DNA of 14,716 nucleotides from CALREA01 sp041674865 (GTDB taxonomy: Bacteria; Patescibacteriota; Gracilibacteria; UBA1369; UBA12463), in the NCBI GenBank assembly GCA_041674865.1, contig JBAYUX010000034.1, positions 1 through 14,716 of the forward strand, in the 5' to 3' direction. A program made the translations under genes and the position numbers. This document shows positions 1-6,055 of this stretch, one piece after another (within the stretch, counting starts at the first letter, position 1; the number at the start of each line of letters is the position of its first letter). Below the pieces are notes generated by a model. It worked only from the letters and a program-made list of their open reading frames with translations. It was not told the origin of the DNA and made no database searches.

Positions 1-27
1 AAGCAGGGCGATTTTACGGCCCTGCTT
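1..27 (-). terminator. Probable rho-independent terminator of clpC
   Basis: A perfect 9-bp inverted repeat (AAGCAGGGC and GCCCTGCTT) encloses a 9-nt loop and lies about 30 bp past the clpC stop on the minus strand. The stretch that would carry the U-tract lies outside the window; only its first two T residues, which are part of the stem, are visible. The call rests on the hairpin and its position. Confidence 0.6.
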
Positions 28-57
28 CATATTAGTCAAGCGGATTTGGCTTCAAGA

Positions 58-2754
58 TTACAGTTTTGTGATCTCGGAAGTCTTCTTTGTTTTAGCTTTG
101 GTTACCGTTTTTGCCTTTCGAGTGGCGGTCGTACCGGTATTCGCAAGCTTCGTAAGGACAACTTTGGTCTCGTCAGCTGGGTCCTTTGAGATGGCGATCG
201 TGTCGCCCTCAGCAAACTGTCCATCAAGGAAACCTGCCGTCAAAGGATCTTCAATAAGTTCCTGAATAGCACGTCGTACTGGACGAGCACCATACTGTGG
301 ATCGTAACCCTTCTTACAGACAACTTCGAGCCCAGACTCATCTGGCTGAAGAATAATGCCCTTAGAGCTCAAACGATCCTGCAACTTCGTAAGGTGAAGT
401 GAGACAATTTTCTTCACATCTTCGTGAGAGAGCGGTTTGAACATAACGACCTTGTCGATACGATTGAGGAACTCTGGTCGGAACTTCATCTTGAGTTCTT
501 TTTGAACATCTTCTTCGATCGCCTCGTAGTTACTCATAGCCTGCTCGAGCTCGTTACCTCGAAGGTTAAATCCAATTGGAGCGGCCTTCTCTGTAAGTTT
601 ATCGGCACCAATATTTGAAGTCATAACAATGATCGTATTTTTGAAGTCGATTTTGCGACCCTTTCCGTCGGTGAGAATACCATCTTCCAAAATCTGCAAA
701 AGCAAGTTGAAGACCTCTGGATGAGCCTTTTCGATCTCATCGAAGAGAATCACAGCGTATGGTTTTCGTCGTACCTGTTCGGTAAGTTGACCACCATCTT
801 CGTAACCAACATATCCAGCGGTGGTACCAACGAGTCGTGAGGTATTGTGTCGTTCCATGAACTCGGACATATCGATCTTGATGAGTGCATCTTTGTCATT
901 GAAAACCTGTTTCGCAAGTGTCTTCACAAGTTCCGTCTTACCAACACCTGTTGGTCCGAGGAAGATGAAAGAGGCGATTGGTCGATTTGGATCAGAGATA
1001 CCAGTTCGTGAACGTCGGATAGCTCGAGCAACAGCAGTAACGGCCTCATGCTGACCAATAATATTCCCATGAAGCGTCTCTTCAAGCTTCATGAGATTGG
1101 CGGCATCTTCATTCACCAGTCGCATGACAGGAACACCGGTCATTGTCGCAACGACTCGCGCGACATCTTCTTCCGTGACCGTTTCACGCTTCTCACGTGG
1201 AATCTTGAGTGTCTTCGTCTCATCAATCTCACGCATAACTTCAAGTTCGTGATTTCGAAGTTCAGCAGCAAGTTCGTAGTTCTGATGAGAAACAGCTTCT
1301 TCTTTTTTCTTGATCGTCTCATTGAGCTCGCCCTGAAGTTTTCGGATCTTATCCATATTTCCCTTCGAAGAGATTCTCTTCAAAGAAGACGCCTCATCGA
1401 TGAGGTCAATCGCCTTATCCGGAAGGAATCGGTCGTTCACGTATCGCTTAGAAAGGCGAACAGAAGCCTCAATAGCCTTGTCATCAATAATCAATGAATG
1501 ATGCTCTTCGAAACTTTCTCGAAGTCCACGAATCATCTCAATGCTGTCTTCGGTATTTGGTTCCTGAACCATAACGGTCTGGAATCGTCGCTCGAGAGCG
1601 GAGTCAGTTTCGATATGTTTTCGGTATTCAGCAGTTGTTGTTGCACCAATCACCTGAACCTGTCCTCGTGAGAGTGCAGGCTTGAGAATATTAGCCGCAT
1701 CCAAACTTCCTTCAGCAGATCCAGCACCAATAACGGTGTGGAACTCATCAATAAATAAAATAACATTCGTCTGGCTTGAAGCCTCATCGAGAACCTGTTT
1801 GATACGTTCTTCGAACTCACCACGATACTTCGTACCAGCGACGAGTGATGTCATGGAAAGTGACAAAAGTCGCTTGTCCAAGAGAATATCTGGAACCTGT
1901 TCATTGACAATTGCCTGCGCAAGTCCCTCAACGATAGCTGTCTTACCAACACCCGGCTCACCGAGAAGGGCTGGATTGTTCTTCGTCTTTCGGCAGAGAA
2001 TAGAGATCATTCGCTGAATTTCTTTGCTTCGCCCAATGACTGGTCCGAGTTTACCCTTACGTGCCTCGATAACGAGATCGGTCGTAAAGTAATCGAGCGC
2101 AGGAGTCTTACTCTGTTTTTGTCCCTTTTGTCCCTTTTTCGCACCACGCTGGAACTGGTCTTTGTTGAATCCAGTTTCTTTTTCCTGGCCACTGGTCATC
2201 ACACCCTGAAGTCCGCTCAAGAAAAACTCGATTGGATTCATCGTTGGGTTTGCGCCTGGAACTCCAGGAACTGCCTGAGTACCTTGCTGTTGCTGACGAC
2301 TTCGTTCGAAAGCCTCGATAACCTGATCTTTCACATCTTGTGGATTGACCTTCATGTTCTCGAGAATAACTGTCGCAGCGGTATTTTCCTGAGAAACAAG
2401 CGCGTAAAGAAGGTGTTCAGTTCCAACGAACTGGTGACCAAATTCTGCGGCGCAGTGTATAGCATCTTCAATAACTTTTTTGGCAAAACCACTAAGGCCC
2501 GTAGGACCCTTGTCGCTGGTCTGTTGCTGCCCTGTTCGACCAACCGTCTTCAAAACGAGGTGAACATTCTCAAGTGAGACACCAAAACTCAAAAGAATTG
2601 AGGCCCCCAGAGACTGTGATTGCGAAAGAATTCCGAGCAAAATATGTTCGGTTCCTACGTAATTGAGACGCGCTTCTCGAGCACGATCCTGAGCGTAGAT
2701 CAGCGCCTGTTTTGCCTCTTTGGTGAATTTTTCAAATCGTGCAAAGTCTGACAT
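58..2754 (-). CDS. clpC: ClpC-type AAA+ unfoldase, Clp protease ATP-binding subunit
   Basis: This 898-aa Hsp100 protein unfolds substrates with ATP and feeds them to ClpP in the cytoplasm. Two N-terminal Clp repeats lie at about residues 5-145, followed by a Gln/Gly/Lys-rich linker (150-220). AAA module D1 has Walker A GEPGVGKT (265-272) and Walker B LFIDE with FH (334-339). A UVR-like coiled coil at about 478-512 (QNYELAAELR) marks the ClpC rather than ClpB class. D2 has Walker A GPTGVGKT (600-607) and Walker B ILFDE (669-673). An IGF tripeptide (727-729), at the place where ClpP-binding loops carry (I/V/L)GF, suggests that it works with ClpP. The protein is longer than the usual ~810-820 aa because of the linker and a Lys/Thr-rich tail (871-898). 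Stop is TAA. The ATG has no Shine-Dalgarno sequence. Upstream lie a CIRCE operator and two promoters, so heat-shock control by HrcA is likely. Confidence 0.97.
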   Translation of the reverse strand: MSDFARFEKFTKEAKQALIYAQDRAREARLNYVGTEHILLGILSQSQSLGASILLSFGVSLENVHLVLKTVGRTGQQQTSDKGPTGLSGFAKKVIEDAIHCAAEFGHQFVGTEHLLYALVSQENTAATVILENMKVNPQDVKDQVIEAFERSRQQQQGTQAVPGVPGANPTMNPIEFFLSGLQGVMTSGQEKETGFNKDQFQRGAKKGQKGQKQSKTPALDYFTTDLVIEARKGKLGPVIGRSKEIQRMISILCRKTKNNPALLGEPGVGKTAIVEGLAQAIVNEQVPDILLDKRLLSLSMTSLVAGTKYRGEFEERIKQVLDEASSQTNVILFIDEFHTVIGAGSAEGSLDAANILKPALSRGQVQVIGATTTAEYRKHIETDSALERRFQTVMVQEPNTEDSIEMIRGLRESFEEHHSLIIDDKAIEASVRLSKRYVNDRFLPDKAIDLIDEASSLKRISSKGNMDKIRKLQGELNETIKKKEEAVSHQNYELAAELRNHELEVMREIDETKTLKIPREKRETVTEEDVARVVATMTGVPVMRLVNEDAANLMKLEETLHGNIIGQHEAVTAVARAIRRSRTGISDPNRPIASFIFLGPTGVGKTELVKTLAKQVFNDKDALIKIDMSEFMERHNTSRLVGTTAGYVGYEDGGQLTEQVRRKPYAVILFDEIEKAHPEVFNLLLQILEDGILTDGKGRKIDFKNTIIVMTSNIGADKLTEKAAPIGFNLRGNELEQAMSNYEAIEEDVQKELKMKFRPEFLNRIDKVVMFKPLSHEDVKKIVSLHLTKLQDRLSSKGIILQPDESGLEVVCKKGYDPQYGARPVRRAIQELIEDPLTAGFLDGQFAEGDTIAISKDPADETKVVLTKLANTGTTATRKAKTVTKAKTKKTSEITKL

Positions 2755-2814
2755 GAGAAGAAGGTAAAGAGGTAAGTGTGAGGTTGAAAATAATGAGCTT
2801 CAGTTAGTCAGTAA

Positions 2815-2843
2815 ATTGTACCACAGCCCAAAGCTACTATCAC
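2815..2843 (-). promoter_or_regulatory. Predicted basal clpC promoter (P2)
   Basis: Read on the minus strand: GTGATA (2838-2843), a 17-bp spacer ending in TGTGG, then TACAAT (2815-2820). TG-G directly before the hexamer makes it an extended -10. The predicted start near 2808 gives a leader of about 54 nt. It lies about 60 bp downstream of the CIRCE operator, so HrcA bound there should not cover it. It may supply non-heat-shock expression, although a bound repressor could still block read-through from P1. Confidence 0.55.
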
Positions 2844-2903
2844 CTCATTAGAATGTACGTATTAGAGAAAGATTGTCTTATTTAGCTTTAACTACTCGTC
2901 TAG

Positions 2904-2930
2904 TTAGCACTCAAAAGTATAGAGTGCCAA
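2904..2930. promoter_or_regulatory. CIRCE operator (HrcA binding site)
   Basis: TTAGCACTC, 9 nt, GAGTGCCAA: this matches the CIRCE consensus TTAGCACTC-N9-GAGTGCTAA at 17 of 18 arm positions, the only change being T to C in the right arm. CIRCE is the inverted repeat bound by the heat-shock repressor HrcA. Here the -10 hexamer of clpC P1 fills part of the 9-nt spacer, so repressor and RNA polymerase should compete directly. No hrcA gene is present in the window. Confidence 0.95.
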
Positions 2931-2944
2931 AAAACAAAAGTCAA
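2916..2944 (-). promoter_or_regulatory. Predicted heat-inducible clpC promoter (P1)
   Basis: Minus strand TTGACT (2939-2944), exactly 17 bp, then TATACT (2916-2921): five of six matches to each sigma-70 hexamer. The -10 lies inside the CIRCE spacer and the predicted start (about 2909) falls in the other CIRCE arm, giving a leader of about 155 nt. This layout matches repression by HrcA. The -35 begins 45 bp beyond the stop of the upstream 274-aa gene. Confidence 0.85.
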
Positions 2945-2988
2945 AACAAAAACAAAGGAAAAAGTCGAAACGTGATCAAGTCGTCGAT

Positions 2989-3813
2989 TTATTTCTTCAC
3001 AGGAATGAAATCGAACGATGCAATAAGGCTAAAGAAGTCGTTTGTTGATGGGTCGTATGTTTTGAAATTTCCAGGAGTATACGTTAAGACAAAGACATAT
3101 TTTTCACGGGCAACAACAAAAGTAATAATACCTTTATCCGCCTGAGTTCGCTTGTATCCAACGAGTTTATGAGGACCAATGAGATTTTTGGTAGAAGTTT
3201 TTTCATCGCCAGTAAAACTTGCGAGAGAAGCATTATCAGAATTTGAAACACGCTCAATTTTAATAATGCTCGAAGGAACTGCTGGGCAGATAGGTTGATC
3301 GCCGCACGAGAGAGCGGAAAGAGATGGAATGGTAAATGTAACGGTGTTTGTTGTTTTTGCGATATCCCATCCATGACGTTGCTGAAAAGTCATGCCAAAA
3401 GATTCATCTTTGAACGTTTCCCATTTTTGAGCTTCTTTGGGGTCGATCGTAGTGGTAGATGTTGCCTCAATAGGAGTAACTCTCAAAACTTGAATAAGCT
3501 GTTTGCCGCTAGGGGACTGAGAAAGTCGTCCTTCAATTTCTACGTTTTTTTGGAGGTACTCGTCGAGATTAGCGCCAAGGCCAGTGAGAAGAATGGTTGT
3601 TTTATCGATCTTGGTAAGAAGATGTGTTCCGGAGCCAGGAACCGTGATGTTTCCTAGGGAAGAGATGATGCCTACTTCTCGAACGTCTTTGATCTCCTCC
3701 TCTTCTTGGGCAGGATTTGGGGTAGATGTAGAGAGATTTCCGCGTTGGGTGTAGAAAACATATCCACTAAAGAGAACAAGAAAGAGAACAAAAACAGGAA
3801 GAAAACGCTTCAT
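2989..3813 (-). CDS. Membrane-anchored protein of unknown function, 274 aa
   Basis: I cannot assign a known function. Residues 4-21 form one hydrophobic helix after MKR, so the protein is probably anchored with most of it outside the cytoplasm. A charged low-complexity stretch (about 24-45, EEEEIKD) follows. Residues 46-115 are beta-rich and look OB-fold-like, with a conserved-looking VEIEGRL. The C-terminal part (130-274) starts with WETFKDESFGMTF and a following W. This recalls the 'YGFSFKYPKDW' opening of the PsbP-like modules common in anchored proteins of Patescibacteria. Two cysteines (170 and 176) could form a short disulfide loop. The gene begins 3 nt after the ruvB stop and is surely co-transcribed with it, though a link to recombination is not evident. 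Stop is TAA, with no Shine-Dalgarno. Confidence 0.8.
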   Translation of the reverse strand: MKRFLPVFVLFLVLFSGYVFYTQRGNLSTSTPNPAQEEEEIKDVREVGIISSLGNITVPGSGTHLLTKIDKTTILLTGLGANLDEYLQKNVEIEGRLSQSPSGKQLIQVLRVTPIEATSTTTIDPKEAQKWETFKDESFGMTFQQRHGWDIAKTTNTVTFTIPSLSALSCGDQPICPAVPSSIIKIERVSNSDNASLASFTGDEKTSTKNLIGPHKLVGYKRTQADKGIITFVVAREKYVFVLTYTPGNFKTYDPSTNDFFSLIASFDFIPVKK

Positions 3814-3816
3814 TAT

Positions 3817-4869
3817 TTAGAGGAGTGAGGAGGTAGAGATAAAGGTGATGCCGAGGTGCTCATAGGCATGTTTGGTGGCAATGCGGCCGCGCGATGTGCG
3901 CTCGAGGAAGCCCAGCTGCAAGAGGTATGGTTCGTAAATGTCTTCGATCGTTTCCTGTTCTTCGAAGAGCGCGGCCGATAGAGTATTGAGCCCAACCGGT
4001 CCACCCTCAAATTTTTCAATAATAATTTTGAGCAGTTCTATGTCGACACGATCAAGTCCGAGCTGGTCGACGCCGAGAGCCTTTAATGTTTCGTGAGCGA
4101 TTTCCGCGGTAATAACTGAAGCCTGCTTATGTGCAGCAAAGTCGCGAACACGACGGAGAAGACGGTTGGCAATACGCGGAGTCTGGCGGGAAGATCTCGC
4201 GAGAATTTCGGCCGCCTCATCGGTAAGTTCGCACTCAAGAATCTTTGAAGAGCGATACAAAATATCCTGAATGTCTTCCGTAGAATACAATTCAAATTTG
4301 AAGATATGTCCGAAACGTGAACGGAGTGGCGATGAGAGCATGTTGAGTTTTGTCGTCGCACCGATCAGGGTAAATCGCGGAAGGCTGAGTCGCATCGATC
4401 TGGCCGATGGTCCCTTGCCAATCATCAAATCCAAGCAATAATCCTCCATGGCCGTATATAAAACCTCTTCAATTGCAGGCTTGAGTCGATGAATCTCATC
4501 AATAAAGAGAACCTCAAAATCTTTCATATTCGTGAGAATAGAGGCAAGATCTCCTTGTTTTTCGAGGGCTGGACCGGACGTAATTTTGATATTTACACCC
4601 ATTTCTTTTGCGAGAATATTCGCGAGCGTCGTCTTTCCAAGGCCCGGTGGGCCGTATAAAAGAACATGTTCCAAAGGCTCATTACGACTTTTGGACGCGT
4701 CCATACTGATCTGGAGATTCTTTTTGATGGCTTGCTGGCCAATATATTCATCAAGAATTTTTGGTCGAAGGGTATTTTCAAACTGCTGTGCCTGAGGGTT
4801 TTCCTCGAGGGCAGGCGCAAGAACCGTATCGAACGTCTCTGGGTCAAACTGAGCATCTCGCTTAATCAT
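3817..4869 (-). CDS. ruvB: Holliday junction branch migration helicase RuvB
   Basis: The AAA+ motor that, with RuvA, drives branch migration of Holliday junctions during recombinational repair. At 350 aa it is of normal length. The core begins at LRPKILDEYIGQ (34-45). Walker A is GPPGLGKTT (73-81), and Walker B with its RuvB-typical extension reads LFIDEIHR (121-128). Sensor-type GATTK and a PLRSRFG segment follow, with a winged-helix C-terminal domain containing GGPVGLNTL and FLERTSRGR. ruvA and ruvC are not next to it: upstream, with a 20-bp gap, is a PH-domain membrane protein, and downstream is the 274-aa anchored protein. An extended -10 in the gap puts the predicted transcription start at about the A of the ATG, so the message may be leaderless. 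Stop is TAA. Confidence 0.97.
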   Translation of the reverse strand: MIKRDAQFDPETFDTVLAPALEENPQAQQFENTLRPKILDEYIGQQAIKKNLQISMDASKSRNEPLEHVLLYGPPGLGKTTLANILAKEMGVNIKITSGPALEKQGDLASILTNMKDFEVLFIDEIHRLKPAIEEVLYTAMEDYCLDLMIGKGPSARSMRLSLPRFTLIGATTKLNMLSSPLRSRFGHIFKFELYSTEDIQDILYRSSKILECELTDEAAEILARSSRQTPRIANRLLRRVRDFAAHKQASVITAEIAHETLKALGVDQLGLDRVDIELLKIIIEKFEGGPVGLNTLSAALFEEQETIEDIYEPYLLQLGFLERTSRGRIATKHAYEHLGITFISTSSLL

Positions 4870-4875
4870 GCCCGA

Positions 4876-4886
4876 AGTATACCACA
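4876..4886 (-). promoter_or_regulatory. Extended -10 promoter of ruvB (predicted leaderless start)
   Basis: On the minus strand TGTGGTATACT: -10 hexamer TATACT at 4876-4881, preceded by TGG. No good -35 is present (TTTTCC at 17 bp). Usual -10 to start spacing puts +1 at 4869-4870, that is, on or next to the A of the ruvB ATG. The same 11-mer occurs before the 3D-domain gene at 10795-10805. Confidence 0.6.
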
Positions 4887-4889
4887 GGC

Positions 4890-5363
4890 TTATTTCACGG
4901 AAAAAATAAAACGTTTAATCTGATCAGGATCTGGGGCCGACGTAAACCGAACTGATATTTCACTGGCTGCCGTAGCGATCGTGAGGGTTCCGTAATTTAA
5001 GAAGGGAATCGCTGAAAGAATGCCTTTGTCAACAATATGAATATCTTGAATATCATGGATTTCCGCTTCATTCTCTGAGCTTAAATTAAGAAGTTTCCAG
5101 TCAACAAAGATAACTCGGAAGTTCGTAACAACAAGCTTATCTGCCCAGTAGATGAATGAAACATACATAAAAACCAGGACAAAGAAGATCGTAACAAGGC
5201 CGAGGCTCATATAGAAAGCAGTCTTGGATATACTCTGTTGTAGGACGAAAATAAGGAAATAAAAAGGGAAGCTTGCAGCAAGTGTCTTTATAGCAGAGAA
5301 GACAAAAGGGAAGTAATGTCTTCGGTAAATTTTCTGAATAGTTTCGTTTCCTCGTAAGTGCAT
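4890..5363 (-). CDS. PH-domain (YdbS-like, bPH2) membrane protein
   Basis: A 157-aa protein with two predicted membrane helices (about 19-40 and 50-72), followed by a bacterial PH-like domain (about 73-157). The stretch DKLVVTNFRVIFVDWKLLN (75-93) is the usual 'lxvTnrRiifvd...' opening of bPH2 domains. HDIQDIHIVDKGI (103-115) and FLNYGTLTIAT (121-131) match the later strands of the family. The biochemical role of this family is unknown, and single-domain versions are common in small-genome bacteria. It is the first gene of a minus-strand run with ruvB 20 bp downstream. No convincing promoter or Shine-Dalgarno is visible before the ATG; the upstream region is shared with the divergent tRNA-Arg. 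Stop is TAA. Confidence 0.85.
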   Translation of the reverse strand: MHLRGNETIQKIYRRHYFPFVFSAIKTLAASFPFYFLIFVLQQSISKTAFYMSLGLVTIFFVLVFMYVSFIYWADKLVVTNFRVIFVDWKLLNLSSENEAEIHDIQDIHIVDKGILSAIPFLNYGTLTIATAASEISVRFTSAPDPDQIKRFIFSVK

Positions 5364-5420
5364 GATGAATTACTAGCATATTTATCAAAAATTTCATAGA
5401 ATAAGCGGGAATTTCCTCTC

Positions 5421-5495
5421 GCCCTCATAGCTCAATGGATAGAGCAGCGCCCTTCTAAGGCGAAGATGTAGGTTCGATTCCTGCTGGGGGTACCA
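5421..5495 (+). tRNA. tRNA-Arg (anticodon TCT)
   Basis: A 75-nt cloverleaf. The acceptor stem GCCCTCA/TGGGGGT has two G-U pairs, one of them at the first position. The D arm is GCTC/GAGC. The anticodon loop CTTCTAA (5452-5458) has TCT at 5454-5456 and reads AGA and AGG. The T arm is GTAGG-TTCGATT-CCTGC. The discriminator is A and CCA is encoded (5493-5495). The anticodon stem has four Watson-Crick pairs plus a G27-A43 mismatch. A possible -10 (TAGAAT, 5397-5402) lies upstream without a good -35. The gene stands alone on the plus strand between minus-strand genes. Confidence 0.95.
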
Positions 5496-5510
5496 CGATT
5501 AACTACAGCT

Positions 5511-5550
5511 ACAATCAAAATGAGCCCGGTTCCGAAAGGAACCGGGCTCA
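5511..5550 (-). terminator. Strong rho-independent terminator of the Tudor-like lipoprotein gene
   Basis: A perfect 13-bp inverted repeat (5521-5533 with 5538-5550) is closed by a GAAA (TTTC on the minus strand) tetraloop. On the minus strand the stem is followed by TTTTGATTGT, the expected U-rich tail, about 30 nt past the lipoprotein stop. On the plus strand it is followed by TAAAAATC, so it should act mainly leftward, although it also faces transcripts leaving tRNA-Arg. Confidence 0.85.
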
Positions 5551-5577
5551 TAAAAATCCTCAAAAACTCAAAACCCT

Positions 5578-5976
5578 CTACTTTCCAGCAACCGTAATAT
5601 CTGTAAGGGCAACATCTGTAGGAGATCCAGATGTCCAGCTGATAGTAGCTTTGTCTCCATTGAGAGCCGTAACAGTTCCATTATAGAACTTGCTATCAGT
5701 CCATTTCGCAATAACTCGATCTCCGACCTTCACAGAGGCAGCGCCGGAAGGAAGGTGGGCAGCACTCGTCTTCGCAAGAGTTTCTGTCGAGCTATCATCA
5801 TCATACTTAACCGTAACATGATCTCCGGCCACAGCTGTGACCTGTGCATTCCACCAACGATCTCCGCCCTTCCAGTTACCAACAACCTTGTCACCAACAG
5901 AAAAACCACCACCACATCCAGTTAAGGCAAGAAGAGCGACCATACCAAGAGAAACACCGATCGAAGAAAGCTTCAT
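5578..5976 (-). CDS. Lipoprotein with two Tudor-like (SH3-fold) repeats
   Basis: A 132-aa secreted lipoprotein. The signal peptide MKLSSIGVSLGMVALLALTG ends in a lipobox (LTGC), so Cys21 should be lipidated and the protein held on the outer face of the membrane. The mature part consists of two related repeats, at about residues 26-66 (VGDKVVGNWK...WWNAQVTAV) and 84-127 (VGDRVIAKWT...FYNGTVTAL). Each shows the Tudor/Agenet-like pattern 'VGD-V-a-W-...-y-g-V...GD-v-v-w-D'. This fold often binds methylated or acidic peptides, or RNA, in other settings. What it binds outside a bacterium is unknown. An upstream in-frame ATG at 6009 lies within the -10 element, so the ATG at 5976 is the start. Stop is TAG. 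It has its own promoter and terminator, so it is monocistronic. Confidence 0.85.
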   Translation of the reverse strand: MKLSSIGVSLGMVALLALTGCGGGFSVGDKVVGNWKGGDRWWNAQVTAVAGDHVTVKYDDDSSTETLAKTSAAHLPSGAASVKVGDRVIAKWTDSKFYNGTVTALNGDKATISWTSGSPTDVALTDITVAGK

Positions 5977-6008
5977 ACGAAAATAGTGAAGAAGTAAAAA
6001 CTTCACCA

Positions 6009-6037
6009 ACTATAGAAAAGAAACGTAACTCAGTCAA
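6009..6037 (-). promoter_or_regulatory. Sigma-70 promoter of the Tudor-like lipoprotein
   Basis: Minus strand TTGACT (6032-6037), exactly 17 bp, then TATAGT (6009-6014): a near-consensus pair. The predicted start near 6002 gives a leader of about 26 nt to the ATG at 5976 and rules out the longer reading frame. It is one of the two best promoters in the window; the other is clpC P1. Confidence 0.85.
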
Positions 6038-6055
6038 GAAAGCTCAAAAGAACTC

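Noticed and set aside
2119..2577. 152-aa plus-strand open frame opposite clpC
   Set aside because: It lies wholly within the N-terminal part of clpC on the other strand, has no promoter or family resemblance, and is a frame shadow.
2945..2988. Terminator between the 274-aa gene and clpC P1
   Set aside because: The stretch is T-rich on the minus strand, but I find no stem of useful length before the T-tracts; read-through into clpC is possible.
5977..6009. Longer start for the Tudor-like lipoprotein at ATG 6009
   Set aside because: That ATG lies in the -10 hexamer of the promoter, and the extra residues would spoil the signal peptide.
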